Source of the DNA: Synechococcus sp. RS9909
GTDB taxonomy: Bacteria; Cyanobacteriota; Cyanobacteriia; PCC-6307; Cyanobiaceae
Reading direction: 5' to 3'
NCBI RefSeq assembly: GCF_014279595.1
Contig: NZ_CP047943.1
Coordinates: 2,292,422-2,356,421 of the forward strand
Length of the DNA stretch: 64,000 nucleotides
Shown piece by piece: positions 1-8,597 of the stretch (position 1 is the first letter of the stretch; the number at the start of each line of letters is the position of its first letter). The translations under genes were made by a program, and so were the position numbers. Under the pieces are notes generated by a model. That model did no database searches, had not been told where the DNA came from, and saw only the letters and a list, made by a program, of their open reading frames with translations.

Positions 1-435
1 GCCACCGACGCCTACCGCCAGGCCCTCGACCTCCCCCTCGACACCCGTCTCAGCATGGGTGCGCGCCTCAATCTGGCCGCCCTGCTGATGCAACAGGAGC
101 GGCTGGACGAAGCGATCCAGCTCACGCTCACCGCCACCCAACGCGCTCCGGAAGTGGCCCTGGGCTGGTACAACCTGGGCCTGATGCAACGGCGCCGCGG
201 CGACATCGCTGCAGCGCTGCAGGCCTACGAACGCGCCCTGCACTTGAACCCGGAGCACGCCGAAACGCATCAGAACCTGGCCGTTGCCCGATTGCTGGGC
301 GGCGATATCGACGGCGCTCGCAGCGGTTTCCGCGAGGCGATCGCGCTGCTGCACCAACAGGGTCGGCCTGAAGAGGCCCAGGCGCTGCGTCACCAGGTGG
401 AGGGCATGGTGAAACTCGACGAGGTGCGCGCATGA
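1..435 (+). CDS. TPR-repeat protein, 3' part
   Basis: The open frame runs from the first base of the window, so the gene begins upstream. The visible 144 residues are helical tetratricopeptide repeats. One clear unit reads ALGWYNLGLMQRRRGDIAAALQ and ends in ALHLNPEH, and a weaker unit follows (NLAVARLLGGDIDGARSGFREA). TPRs are protein-protein scaffolds and no catalytic domain is visible in this part. The stop codon overlaps the hemD start in an ATGA arrangement, so the two genes are probably co-translated. The specific partner is unknown. An in-frame ATG at 55 exists, but coding clearly extends upstream of it. Confidence 0.75.
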   Translation, partial: ATDAYRQALDLPLDTRLSMGARLNLAALLMQQERLDEAIQLTLTATQRAPEVALGWYNLGLMQRRRGDIAAALQAYERALHLNPEHAETHQNLAVARLLGGDIDGARSGFREAIALLHQQGRPEEAQALRHQVEGMVKLDEVRA

Positions 436-1241
436 GCGCCGCCGGGCAGCAGCCGCTGATCGGCACCACCGTGGTGGTGACCAGGGCGCAGGAGCAGCAA
501 GGCGCGGTGCGGCAACAACTGGAGTCCCTGGGGGCCCAGGTGCTCGATCTGCCGGCGCTGGTGATCGGTCCTCCGGATGAATGGGGGCCCCTCGATGACG
601 CTCTCGCGGAACTGGATCAGTTCCACTGGCTGGTGGTGTCGAGCGCCAATGGCGTGCAGGCGGTGGAAGCACGCCTGCAACGGCAGGGCCGCAGCCTGCG
701 GCAACGGCCCTGCAGCTTGAAAATCGCCGCGGTCGGTCGCAAGACCGCTGCCAGCCTCGATCACCTGGGTGCACCGGCGGATTTCGTGCCACCCACCTTT
801 GTGGCCGACAGCCTGATCGATCACTTCCCCGTGTCGGGCTGGGGCCTGCGCCTGTTGCTGCCCAGGGTGCAGAGCGGCGGCCGCACCGTGCTGGCGGAGG
901 CCTTCGCAGAAGCGGGCGCCCGCGTGGTGGAGGTGGCCGCCTACGAATCACGTTGCCCTGAGAGCATTCCTGCCGACACGGAGCAAGCCCTGCGCGACGG
1001 TCGCGTCGAGGCGATCAGCTTCAGCAGCGGTAAAACCGTGACCCACACCGCGGCTCTGCTGGAGCGGAGTTTCGGCGCCCAGTGGCGGCAGCGGCTGGAG
1101 GGCGTGCGCCTGATCTCAATCGGCCCCCAGACCAGTCAACGCTGCCGGGAGCTGCTCGGACGGGTGGATGGGGAGGCCGATCCCCACGACATGGACGGGT
1201 TGGTGCAGTGCTGCGTTCAGGTCATGCAGACGGGGGGCTGA
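432..1241 (+). CDS. hemD: uroporphyrinogen-III synthase
   Basis: HemD closes and rearranges hydroxymethylbilane into uroporphyrinogen III, the last common precursor of chlorophyll, haem, bilins and corrins. The 269-aa length fits the family. The N-terminus (GTTVVVTRAQEQ, residues 11-22) is the typical HemD opening strand, and the SSANGVQAV and AISFSSGKTV stretches match the two alpha/beta lobes. The protein is soluble and cytoplasmic. The start ATG overlaps the stop of the upstream TPR gene by 4 bp, and the 3' end overlaps the convergent lipoprotein gene by about 25 bp. Sequence conservation in HemD is low, so the call rests on overall pattern and length. Confidence 0.88.
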   Translation: MSAAGQQPLIGTTVVVTRAQEQQGAVRQQLESLGAQVLDLPALVIGPPDEWGPLDDALAELDQFHWLVVSSANGVQAVEARLQRQGRSLRQRPCSLKIAAVGRKTAASLDHLGAPADFVPPTFVADSLIDHFPVSGWGLRLLLPRVQSGGRTVLAEAFAEAGARVVEVAAYESRCPESIPADTEQALRDGRVEAISFSSGKTVTHTAALLERSFGAQWRQRLEGVRLISIGPQTSQRCRELLGRVDGEADPHDMDGLVQCCVQVMQTGG

Positions 1242-1795
1242 GCCTTTCCGCCCACCGAGTAGGTGAGACAGCCGCGGCGCAGGTCAATCGCCTGCACGGT
1301 CCAGCCTGCGGGCAGGAGCGGTTCCGCCTCTGCCAGGCAGCGGCCGCGACTGCCAAGGCAGACCGCACCGGAACCGGTCGCCGTGCTCACCAGGGCCTGC
1401 AGCTGCCCGCCCACCGCCAGCACACCGCGCAAACTCAAACTGGGTGCAGCCCCGGGTGCCGCCCCCGACCCAGCCGAGGCGGCCATGGCAGGTGGCGTCG
1501 CGGCGGGCTTGGGCGGACGCGGCAGCGCTGCGAACGGATCCTGACGCCCCCGGGGCACCGCCCCCTCCACCTGGGCTGGTGTGGGGAGGGGAATCAGCCC
1601 GGCCCGGACCGCCGGAGCAGGGGGCCGAGGGGCGCCGTCGACAGGTTGCTGGGCGGCGGCTCGCGGGGACGACGGCTTGGTGGTGGTGTCCATGGTCGTC
1701 GTTGAGGGACCACTGCTGCACGACACCAGACAGCCGGCGAGCAGCAGCAGACACCGTTCAGGCCGAAACGGTGTAATCGCTTTCCACCAGATCAC
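1217..1795 (-). CDS. putative lipoprotein with a PilP-like C-terminus
   Basis: This predicted protein of about 192 aa has a short basic N-terminus, a hydrophobic stretch (CLLLLAGCLVSC) with possible lipobox cysteines, then a long Pro/Ala/Thr-rich linker. The compact C-terminal part contains RQDPFAAL followed by LSLRGVL. A DPF motif followed by a beta-rich L-x-G module resembles the PilP/GspC family of pilus and secretion periplasmic proteins; that is only a resemblance. Two cysteines in the tail (VCLGSRGRCLAEAE) could form a disulfide. I chose GTG 1795; TTG 1807 is also possible, and both overlap the end of the upstream SRPBCC gene, suggesting translational coupling. The 3' end overlaps hemD. 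Confidence 0.55.
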   Translation of the reverse strand: MIWWKAITPFRPERCLLLLAGCLVSCSSGPSTTTMDTTTKPSSPRAAAQQPVDGAPRPPAPAVRAGLIPLPTPAQVEGAVPRGRQDPFAALPRPPKPAATPPAMAASAGSGAAPGAAPSLSLRGVLAVGGQLQALVSTATGSGAVCLGSRGRCLAEAEPLLPAGWTVQAIDLRRGCLTYSVGGKAQPPVCMT

Positions 1796-2207
1796 GGAAA
1801 CGGTCAAGGTTGGCCTGAAGCTCTCGCGTCACGATTCCCCCAAGGATGCTGGGTTCCATCAACGGTGCCAAGACACCCGGCAATTCATAGGTGACGCAGA
1901 GTTTCACGGCCGTGCGCTCCGGTGCCTCCGGATAGAAACGCACCGCCCCTTTGGTGGGCAGCCCCCCCACCGACTCCCAATGGAGCTGCTGGGCTTCGAC
2001 CCGCGAGGTGATCCGCGCTTTCCAGTGGAAGCGAAACCCCTGCGCCGCCAGGGTCCAATCCGTCAGATCAGGGTCTTCAAGGGTGTGCACGGATTCAATC
2101 CAGCGCATCCAGCGCGGCATCGCCTCCAGATCACTCCACACCGCCCAGACGCGATCGACAGGCGCTTGCACCTCAGTGGTCACGGTGTGTTCAAGCCAAC
2201 GTCCCAT
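1758..2207 (-). CDS. SRPBCC / START-like (cyclase-dehydrase) protein
   Basis: This 149-aa single-domain protein has the START/Coq10-type pattern: a leading strand with a VDRVWAVWSDLEAMPRWMRWIESV helix-grip segment and a long C-terminal amphipathic helix (GGIVTRELQANLDRFRDLVES). Members bind hydrophobic ligands such as quinones, carotenoids or lipids. Its stop-to-start distance from crtQ upstream on the same strand is only 5 bp, so it is very likely co-transcribed with zeta-carotene desaturase. A role in carotenoid or quinone handling is therefore plausible but inferred from context. The start ATG 2207 is the only good one. Confidence 0.8.
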   Translation of the reverse strand: MGRWLEHTVTTEVQAPVDRVWAVWSDLEAMPRWMRWIESVHTLEDPDLTDWTLAAQGFRFHWKARITSRVEAQQLHWESVGGLPTKGAVRFYPEAPERTAVKLCVTYELPGVLAPLMEPSILGGIVTRELQANLDRFRDLVESDYTVSA

Positions 2208-2212
2208 GGGAT

Positions 2213-3673
2213 TCAGGCGACTGCGGAATTGGAGGCCAGGCTGGCCTCCTTCCCCAGGATGGCCGCAGCGGCCAGGTGTCCGCTCATCGTGGCCCCTTCC
2301 ATCGAATCGATGTAGTCCTGACGGGTGTAGCTGCCGGCGAGGAAGAAATTGGGCACGGGCGTGCGCTGCTCCGGCCGGTAGGGCTCCATCCCCGGAGCCT
2401 CGCGATACAGCGACTGAGCCAGCTTCACCACGTTGCTCCAGGTGAGGGTGAGGTCGCGCGACGACGGGAACAGGTCACGCACCTGGCGATCGGTGTGGGC
2501 CACGATCTCCTCCACCGACTTCGGAATCCAGGGATCGCCGGGGGTGAGCACGCACTGGAGCAGGGACCCCTGACCATCCTTGCGGTAGTCCTCGGGACTG
2601 GCCAGAGCCAGGTCGGCAAAACAGCTGAAATCCGCATCGGCGGTGTACAGCAGATTGTTCAACCCCGCGGGCTGGGAGCAATCCTGGCGGCGGCGACTGT
2701 CATCAAGCTCGGTCACCCAGCCGTCGTAGCGCAGTTGCACCGTGGCCACGGGCACGGCCTCGAGCTGATCGATCGCCGCAAACTGGGGGAAGCGTTTCCA
2801 GTCGTCTGGGAGGAGGCGCTGAATGCCGGGAACATCACAGGCCGCGAGATAGGCATCCGCCTCCACCGTGATCTCGCCATCGGGCGTGCCGAGCTGCAAG
2901 CCAGTGATCTCGGGCGTTTCGCCGGCGCTGGACAGCACAGCCTTGACGCGGTGGCGCAGATGCAGCTGGGCGCCACGGGCCTGGATGTACTCCAGGATCG
3001 GACCCGTGAGCCAGCGATGGGGCGACCCCTTGAGCAGATTGAGTTTGGAGGCCTCCGTCTTCGCGGCAAACATCATGAAGATGGTGAGCATGCAACGGGC
3101 CGAGATCGCCTCGCAATCGATGAACCCCAGGGCGTAGGCGATCGGGTTCCACATCCTGCGGATGCTCTCCATGCTGCCGCCATGGCCGAGAAACCAGGCC
3201 TGGAAACTCACCGCATCAAGGGCCCGGATCGTCCGCATCGCCCCCTCGTAATCCACCAGGCCGCGCACGATCGGACTCGTGCCCAACGCCAGAGCGTTGC
3301 GCAGTTTGTCGATCCAGCTCAGCTGGGGCGTGGTGAAAAACGCTTTGAGGCCATTGAAGGGGGCTCCGACCGGGAAGCGGAAATCAAGCTCGCGCAGATC
3401 ACCACCCCGATTCACGAAAAGATGGGTGTGATCCTTCGGCAGCAGGTTCTCAATCGCCCCCACCTTGCGCATCAAGGCGAACAGGTTGGCGTAATTGAAA
3501 AAGAACACGTGCAATCCCATCTCGATGTGATTGCCGTCGTCATCGACCCAGCTGCCCACCTTGCCGCCCATGAACGGACGGGCCTCGTAGAGCGACACAT
3601 CGTGGCCGGCGTCGACCAGATCCACTGCGGCGGCAAGCCCGGCCAATCCAGCGCCCACGATCGCAACCCGCAC
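2213..3673 (-). CDS. crtQ: zeta-carotene desaturase (CrtQ/Zds)
   Basis: This FAD enzyme converts zeta-carotene to (pro)lycopene in the plant-type carotenoid pathway. Residues 1-35 form a Rossmann dinucleotide fold ([21 protein letters not shown], then YEAR), followed by [25 protein letters not shown], which distinguishes the Zds/Pds amine-oxidase group. The C-terminus carries the second FAD signature ([23 protein letters not shown]). The length of 486 aa fits. I chose GTG 3673, giving [12 protein letters not shown] 3697 would add eight residues. CrtP, encoded at 40172-41590, performs the preceding step. Confidence 0.93.
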   Translation of the reverse strand: MRVAIVGAGLAGLAAAVDLVDAGHDVSLYEARPFMGGKVGSWVDDDGNHIEMGLHVFFFNYANLFALMRKVGAIENLLPKDHTHLFVNRGGDLRELDFRFPVGAPFNGLKAFFTTPQLSWIDKLRNALALGTSPIVRGLVDYEGAMRTIRALDAVSFQAWFLGHGGSMESIRRMWNPIAYALGFIDCEAISARCMLTIFMMFAAKTEASKLNLLKGSPHRWLTGPILEYIQARGAQLHLRHRVKAVLSSAGETPEITGLQLGTPDGEITVEADAYLAACDVPGIQRLLPDDWKRFPQFAAIDQLEAVPVATVQLRYDGWVTELDDSRRRQDCSQPAGLNNLLYTADADFSCFADLALASPEDYRKDGQGSLLQCVLTPGDPWIPKSVEEIVAHTDRQVRDLFPSSRDLTLTWSNVVKLAQSLYREAPGMEPYRPEQRTPVPNFFLAGSYTRQDYIDSMEGATMSGHLAAAAILGKEASLASNSAVA

Positions 3674-3764
3674 GGGCAGCACCTGCCAACAACGCAACGA
3701 CTCTATGAATCGGCAGGTCGCGGCGGGGCTCCATACAGTGAGTGGAGGTCTGATCCCTATTCAC

Positions 3765-4178
3765 GTGAGCAGCACCAGCCCCACAACGGTTTCCGCCGCC
3801 ACCGGCGCCGCCCCACACACCGGCAAAGACGGCAAAGGCATCCTGATCACCGCCACGGCCATGCAGCAGCTGGCGAAACTGTGCCGGGAGCAGGGTGAGG
3901 AGCAGGTGTTGCGGGTCGGCGTGCGCTCCGGCGGCTGCAGCGGCATGAGTTACACGATGGATTTCGAGCCGGCCGACACCATCGTGGATGGGGATGAGGT
4001 GTACGACTACTGCGCCCCTGACGGTGCCGATTTCCGCGTGGTCTGCGACCCCAAGAGCCTGCTTTACATCTACGGCATGCAGCTCGACTACAGCACGGCC
4101 CTGATCGGCGGTGGTTTCAATTTCACCAATCCCAACGCCACCCAGACCTGTGGTTGCGGCAGCTCCTTCGCTGTCTGA
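3765..4178 (+). CDS. A-type iron-sulfur cluster assembly protein (IscA/SufA family)
   Basis: The protein accepts or delivers Fe-S clusters to apo-proteins. The three cysteines of the family are present: one in RSGGCSGMSYTMDF and two in the C-terminal TCGCGSSF motif. The core (GILITATAMQQLAKL, then VRVGVRSGG) matches the HesB/IscA fold. I chose GTG 3765, preceded by GGAGG at 3744-3748; the spacing is long, so an upstream GTG (3738) or ATG (3705) cannot be excluded. The first 25 or so residues are Ser/Thr/Ala-rich and probably disordered. It is divergent from crtQ with a gap of about 90 bp that must hold both promoters. Confidence 0.9.
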   Translation: MSSTSPTTVSAATGAAPHTGKDGKGILITATAMQQLAKLCREQGEEQVLRVGVRSGGCSGMSYTMDFEPADTIVDGDEVYDYCAPDGADFRVVCDPKSLLYIYGMQLDYSTALIGGGFNFTNPNATQTCGCGSSFAV

Positions 4179-4223
4179 TCGTCCCCATGGGAATCTGAGG
4201 GGTGCACGCACCTCCGATCGGTG

Positions 4224-4643
4224 ATGGAGTCAACACAGGAGAGCCTGTTTGAACAGGCGATGGCCCGCTATCAGAACGGGGCCCCGGCGGAGGAGCTGCT
4301 GGATGATTTCATCACCATTACCGAAGCGGCCCCCCGCCAGTCGGCGGGTTGGACCTGCCTGGCCTGGTTGCAACTGCTCTGTGATCAGCCGGAGGCGGCC
4401 CTGCGCTCAGCCCGTACCGCCGTGAAGCTCAACCCGCAGGATCCGCAGGCCCGGATCAACCTCAGCGTGGCCATGCTCGAAACCAAGGCCAAGGGCGTGC
4501 GGGATCAGATCGAGATGGTGCAACAGGTGCTGGCGATGGCCCCCGATGTGGGCCAGGAGCTGCAGGCGTCGATTGCCGATGGCTTCCAGCGTCGCCCAGG
4601 CTGGCCCGCGCTCACCAAGGTGAAGAACTGGCTGGAGCTCTGA
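4224..4643 (+). CDS. small TPR-containing protein
   Basis: A 139-aa, soluble, all-helical protein with one or two degenerate TPR units (AWLQLLCDQPEAALRSARTAVKLNPQDPQARINLSVAML). It ends in a conserved-looking tail GWPALTKVKNWLEL. I do not recognise a specific function; proteins of this kind recur in cyanobacteria next to the lipid-A-synthase-like gene. The start is ATG 4224; a GTG lies immediately in front at 4221. One base separates its stop from the GTG of the next gene, so the two form an operon. Confidence 0.75.
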   Translation: MESTQESLFEQAMARYQNGAPAEELLDDFITITEAAPRQSAGWTCLAWLQLLCDQPEAALRSARTAVKLNPQDPQARINLSVAMLETKAKGVRDQIEMVQQVLAMAPDVGQELQASIADGFQRRPGWPALTKVKNWLEL

Positions 4644-4644
4644 C

Positions 4645-5895
4645 GTGGCCCGTGTGCTGCTGCTCAGCAACGGACATGGCGAAGATCTCTCCGGCGCCCT
4701 GCTGGGGGCGGCCCTGCGGGACCGACAGCATCAGGTGGAGGCCTTGCCCCTGGTGGGCAACGGCCACCCCTACCGGGACGCCGGACTGCCTCTGATCCTG
4801 AAGACCCGTGAATTCAGCACCGGGGGGTTGGGGTACACCAGCCTGCGTGGACGCCTCACCGAACTGGTGCAGGGTCAGGTGCTGCATCTGCTCGGTGGCG
4901 TGGTGAAGCTGTTGCGGGTCGCCCATCGCTACGACCTGGTGGTGGTGATCGGCGATGTGATCCCGGTGATGGCGGCCTGGCTCAGTCGCCGACCTGTGGT
5001 CACCTACCTGGTGGCCTATTCGAGCCACTACGAAGGCCGCCTGCGCCTGCCCTGGCCCTGCGGCGAGTGTCTCTCGAGCCGTCGATGCCGTGCCGTGTTC
5101 AGCCGCGATCAGCTGACTGCCGACGACCTCAGCCAGCAACTGCAGCGACCGGTGCGCTTTCTCGGCAACCCCTTCATGGATCCGGTGCTGCAGCCCCAGC
5201 ACCCCCTGCCCCCCAGCCGGCGAAGGATCGGACTCCTCCCCGGCAGCCGCCGGCCGGAGCTGGAACAGAACCTGCGGCTACTGCTGAGGGTGGTGGAACA
5301 GCTGCCGGAACCTTGGCTCGCCAGCGGAGAGCTGGCGGTGGATCTCGCCCTGGTGCATGGCCTGGACGACACCGCTCTGACAGCCCTGACCCAGGCCGAG
5401 GGCTGGACGTTGCAGCCCGGCGATGGCCGCGATCAGCCGCAGCGGCTGGAGCGAGGACAACGGCGGATCCAGGTGCAACGCAGCCGTTTCACGGCCGTGC
5501 TGCAAAGCTCCGATCTGCTGCTCTGCATGGCCGGCACAGCGGCGGAACAGGCGGTGGGACTGGCCAAACCGGTGCTGCAACTCGTTGGCGAAGGCCCCCA
5601 ATTCACCCCCGAGTTCGCCGAAGCGCAGCGGCGCCTGCTCGGACCGACCGTGTTCTGCGCCAAGGGCCCCGTCGGCAGCCCCGACACTTTGAAGGCCACA
5701 GCCGCGCTGGCGCTCGAGTTGCTTGAGCGCAGCACCTCAGATCCAGACCTCCAGGAACGCTGCCGGCGCGAAGCGACCCGGCGCCTCGGCAGCATGGGTG
5801 GGGCCGCGGGAGTCAGCGGCGCGGCACGGATCGCCGAGGCGATCGATGATCAGCTGCAAAAGCAGCACCCACGGCACCCCAGAACTCGGGCATGA
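4645..5895 (+). CDS. lipid-A-disaccharide synthase-related glycosyltransferase (TIGR03492-like)
   Basis: This 416-aa protein has the two-lobed GT-B layout of LpxB relatives: LLLSNGHGEDLSGALLGAAL at the N-terminus, FLGNPFMDPV in the middle, LLPGSRRPELEQNL opening the C-terminal lobe, and LCMAGTAAEQAVGLAKPVLQL as the donor-binding loop. It is a cyanobacterial/plastid-type relative rather than true LpxB, and its acceptor is not known. The start is GTG 4645. The stop overlaps the next small membrane protein gene (ATGA). Confidence 0.85.
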   Translation: MARVLLLSNGHGEDLSGALLGAALRDRQHQVEALPLVGNGHPYRDAGLPLILKTREFSTGGLGYTSLRGRLTELVQGQVLHLLGGVVKLLRVAHRYDLVVVIGDVIPVMAAWLSRRPVVTYLVAYSSHYEGRLRLPWPCGECLSSRRCRAVFSRDQLTADDLSQQLQRPVRFLGNPFMDPVLQPQHPLPPSRRRIGLLPGSRRPELEQNLRLLLRVVEQLPEPWLASGELAVDLALVHGLDDTALTALTQAEGWTLQPGDGRDQPQRLERGQRRIQVQRSRFTAVLQSSDLLLCMAGTAAEQAVGLAKPVLQLVGEGPQFTPEFAEAQRRLLGPTVFCAKGPVGSPDTLKATAALALELLERSTSDPDLQERCRREATRRLGSMGGAAGVSGAARIAEAIDDQLQKQHPRHPRTRA

Positions 5896-6167
5896 ACAAG
5901 ACAGCCTCGGAATCCCTCTGGAAGCGCTGGCTGGACCGGCTGCTGGTGCTGGATGTGTTTGTGGTGCTCGCAGGAGCGCTCTGGTTCGCAGCGGCCGTGG
6001 TGGCGAGCAGCCAGGGGATTGAGGCGCCGCTGCGTCGATTCCAGCGACTCTGGGAGCCCCTGTTCACCCCGGCCATCGGCCTGCTGATCGCCGCGGCCCT
6101 GGTGAACGGCATCAGCTCCTGGTGGCAGCGTCGAGCGCTGCAGGCAGGGCGGGATAGCGAAACGTGA
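5892..6167 (+). CDS. small two-helix membrane protein
   Basis: A 91-aa protein with two hydrophobic segments, about residues 17-41 (LLVLDVFVVLAGALWFAAAVVASSQ) and 56-74 (LFTPAIGLLIAAALVNGIS). The ends are charged, and the tail (SSWWQRRALQAGRDSET) is basic. No known motif is visible. The ATG overlaps the upstream glycosyltransferase stop by 4 bp, suggesting coupling. The 3' end overlaps the convergent epimerase gene by 56 bp, so one of the two termini is possibly over-extended, although both stop codons are fixed. Confidence 0.65.
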   Translation: MNKTASESLWKRWLDRLLVLDVFVVLAGALWFAAAVVASSQGIEAPLRRFQRLWEPLFTPAIGLLIAAALVNGISSWWQRRALQAGRDSET

Positions 6168-7044
6168 ATCCGAGGCCATCCAGGCGCTCGGAGCGGACCT
6201 GCTGACCCTCCAGCACCACCCGGGCACCATCACCGAGGAGCAGCTGCAGCACAGGCCCAGGCACCGGCAACAGGCTCGGGCGGCCGAGACTGCGGCCGAG
6301 CGTCGTGGCGAACTCCCCCATGCGCACCGGCTCGGGCGCCACACCATTCACCACCCCAGTCCAGGCCGGATCCTCCAGAGCCACCGCAATCAGACGGCAG
6401 AGATCGGTGCGATGAATCCAGCTCATCCACTGACGACCATCGCCGATCGGTCCACCGAAACCGGCGCGGAACACAGGCAGCATCTTGCCCAGGGCGCCGC
6501 CGTCAGGGGCCAGCACAATGCCGATACGCACCACCACCAATCGAGTGGCGGCGGGTTTGCCTGCAGCCGCCGCTTCCCAGGCGGTGCAGAGCTGGGCGAG
6601 GCGATCAGCTCCAGCGCCACTGCTCTCCTGAAAACAGGCGTCGGCTGCGGTGCCGTAGAAGCCCACCGCGGAGGCATTGACGAGCACGGAAGGTGGCGTC
6701 TCGAGGCCCGCCATGGCCGCAACGCAATGGCGGCTGGTGTGGAGACGGCTGTCTTCGAGCAACTGCACGTGCGCCGGCGTCCAGCGCTGCTCAGCGATCG
6801 GCTCACCGGCGAGATTCACCACCCCATCCGCAGACGCCAGCGCCTGATGCAACGGCCCCTCAGGCGCCCAGGCATCGGCCTGAGCCGGATCCAGCTGCAG
6901 CCAGGTGAGGGGCTGGACCAGGGAAGGGCACGCCACGGCCTGGGGGCGCCGGCTCACCACGGTGAGATCGTGGCCGGCGGCCTGGAGCGTCGGGATCAGC
7001 TCACGCCCTACCAGACCGGTGCATCCGAGCAGAAGCAGGCGCAT
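6112..7044 (-). CDS. TIGR01777 family NAD(P)-dependent epimerase (YfcH-like)
   Basis: A 310-aa short-chain dehydrogenase-like protein. The N-terminus has the Rossmann glycine motif (LLLGCTGLVGRELIPTL), then GVVNLAGEPIAEQRW, then SAVGFYG, which are hallmarks of this family. The C-terminal DUF1731-like part includes RSERLDGLGFTFRYP. Homologues are annotated as sugar-nucleotide epimerase or cell-division inhibitor SulA, but no substrate is established. I chose ATG 7044 (MRLLLLGCTG) rather than the upstream TTG because the Rossmann fold begins there. Confidence 0.88.
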   Translation of the reverse strand: MRLLLLGCTGLVGRELIPTLQAAGHDLTVVSRRPQAVACPSLVQPLTWLQLDPAQADAWAPEGPLHQALASADGVVNLAGEPIAEQRWTPAHVQLLEDSRLHTSRHCVAAMAGLETPPSVLVNASAVGFYGTAADACFQESSGAGADRLAQLCTAWEAAAAGKPAATRLVVVRIGIVLAPDGGALGKMLPVFRAGFGGPIGDGRQWMSWIHRTDLCRLIAVALEDPAWTGVVNGVAPEPVRMGEFATTLGRSLGRPSLLPVPGPVLQLLLGDGARVVLEGQQVRSERLDGLGFTFRYPALPAALDAATRS

Positions 7045-7072
7045 GGTGTTCGTCCAGGCAAGGGCCCGCAGG

Positions 7073-8314
7073 CTAAGGGGCCTGGGCCTCCGCAATCGGC
7101 ACGGTGATCTTCATGCGGCGGGCCAGCGGCACGAGGGCGAAACCCTGAATGAACAGCCCGCAGAGCACCACCGCCAGAGCCAGCGGCGGCATCTCCCGCC
7201 CCCAGCTCACCCCAGACGCCCAGGCATCGATCGCCAGGGCGATCGGCACTGCGCCACGGAGCCCGGCCCAGCAGATGAACATGCGTTCAGGCGGACGGAA
7301 GGTTGTGCGCAGCAGCAGGGTCTGCACAATCACGAGACGCACCAGCTGCATCACCAGGAAGAGCAGGAAGCCCCAGCCAGCAGCGAACACCACGCTCTCC
7401 GGCTCCACCACCAACCCCATGCAGAGGAACAACACCAGCTCGGCCATCTTGGCGAAGCTGGCGTGGGCTTCCTCAAGAGCCGCCTGATCCAGGCTGGGGC
7501 CATTGCCGAGCACGAGGCCGGCCACGTAGGCGGCCAGGAGGGGGCTCCCCCCCATCAGGGCGGTGCCGCCGCTGAGCAGCATCAGCAGCGCCAGGCTCAC
7601 CACAGGCAGCATGGTGGTTTGGTTGAGGCTGGTGCGACTGCCGAGCAACTGCACGGTGAGGCTGCCGCCGAGGAAGCCGATCAGGATGCCGAGCAGAAAC
7701 TGACGAATCACCTCGATCACCAGATCGGCCGGTGCCACGCCCTCCCCACCGGCCAGAGCGAGGGCGACGCCCGCGAGCACCACCGCCATCGGATCGTTGA
7801 AGCCGGATTCGGTTTCGATCAGATCGATCAGCGGCTGGGGCAACTGACCAGCCAGGGGCCGCAGCAGGGCCAGCACCGCCGAGGCATCGGTGCTCCCCAC
7901 CATGGCGCCCACGAACAAGGCTTTCGGCAACAGCTCCAGCACGGGCCGGTCGTCCTGAAGCACCCCGAAGCCGATCAACACAGCGGCGGTGAGCACGGAG
8001 GTGAGCACCACCCCCAGGGTGGCCAGGCGAGCAGCAGGTCGGATCACGGCCCGCACCTCAGCCCAGTTGGTGGTGAGACCACCAAAAAAGAGCACCAGCA
8101 CCAGGGCCACCTGGGTGATCTGCTCGGCATGGCTCAAGTTGAGCAGGGAGGCCGTGCCGGAGGCCACCTCCATCTTGTTGTCGATCAGCAGACCGAGCAT
8201 CAGCACCATCAGGATGCCGGGCACGCGGATCCGGGCCGCCAGATCATCGAGCAACACGGCCACCAGCAGCAGACCGCCGAAAGCGAGCAGGTAGACCGCC
8301 AATTGATGGGCCAA
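7073..8314 (-). CDS. CPA1-family Na+(K+)/H+ antiporter
   Basis: A polytopic inner-membrane protein of about 413 aa with roughly 12 hydrophobic helices. Family motifs include LVLFFGGLTT near the N-terminus, FVGAMVGSTDASAVLALL, and ETESGFNDPMAVVLA, where the SGFND aspartate region carries cations. WAGLRGAVPIALA also matches the group. It exchanges monovalent cations for protons, contributing to pH and salt homeostasis. No C-terminal RCK domain is seen. The start is uncertain: the only in-frame candidates near the first helix are TTG 8314 and TTG 8302, while TTG 8419 would run into ndhO. It is divergent from ndhO. Confidence 0.85.
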   Translation of the reverse strand: MAHQLAVYLLAFGGLLLVAVLLDDLAARIRVPGILMVLMLGLLIDNKMEVASGTASLLNLSHAEQITQVALVLVLFFGGLTTNWAEVRAVIRPAARLATLGVVLTSVLTAAVLIGFGVLQDDRPVLELLPKALFVGAMVGSTDASAVLALLRPLAGQLPQPLIDLIETESGFNDPMAVVLAGVALALAGGEGVAPADLVIEVIRQFLLGILIGFLGGSLTVQLLGSRTSLNQTTMLPVVSLALLMLLSGGTALMGGSPLLAAYVAGLVLGNGPSLDQAALEEAHASFAKMAELVLFLCMGLVVEPESVVFAAGWGFLLFLVMQLVRLVIVQTLLLRTTFRPPERMFICWAGLRGAVPIALAIDAWASGVSWGREMPPLALAVVLCGLFIQGFALVPLARRMKITVPIAEAQAP

Positions 8315-8369
8315 AGGCTCGATGCAACATCGCGATCGTTTTAGCCTGCTGTTCAGCGAGTGCTCCGTG

Positions 8370-8597
8370 ATGGCCGAAACAGCCCCTGCCCTGAAGAAAG
8401 GCGCCCTGGTGCGGGTCAATCGCCAGGCCTACTCCGGCAGTGTGGAGGCAGCGGCCAGCGATCCATCGGCACCGGCCTACATTTTTGAAGGGCCTGGGGA
8501 ACTGCTGGCGATCCAGGGTGACTACGGCCAGGTGCGCTGGCGGCGCCCTGTGCCGGATGTGTGGCTGAAGCTGGCTCAGCTTGAGACCTGCGACTGA
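8370..8597 (+). CDS. ndhO: NAD(P)H-quinone oxidoreductase subunit O
   Basis: A 75-aa cyanobacterial NDH-1 subunit located on the hydrophilic arm. The conserved core is visible: [11 protein letters not shown], then [14 protein letters not shown], and the C-terminal [15 protein letters not shown]-1 carries out respiration and cyclic electron flow around photosystem I. The start is ATG 8370 (MAETAP); a GTG immediately precedes it. The last 22 bp overlap the convergent glycosyltransferase gene. NdhS was considered, but the PVPDVWLxLxQLE ending is the NdhO pattern. Confidence 0.92.
   Translation: MAETAPALKKGALVRVNRQAYSGSVEAAASDPSAPAYIFEGPGELLAIQGDYGQVRWRRPVPDVWLKLAQLETCD

Noticed and set aside
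390-824. Long minus-strand frame inside hemD
   Set aside because: It lies wholly opposite a well-supported gene, is rich in residues produced by reversed GC-rich codons, and has no recognisable motif.
2276-3898. 540-codon plus-strand open frame opposite crtQ
   Set aside because: It is the mirror of the crtQ codon pattern; translation is low-complexity and lacks any domain, whereas crtQ is certain.
6905-8344. 479-codon plus-strand frame opposite the antiporter, rich in His, Gln and Glu
   Set aside because: The composition is the expected reverse complement of hydrophobic helix codons, not a real His-rich protein.
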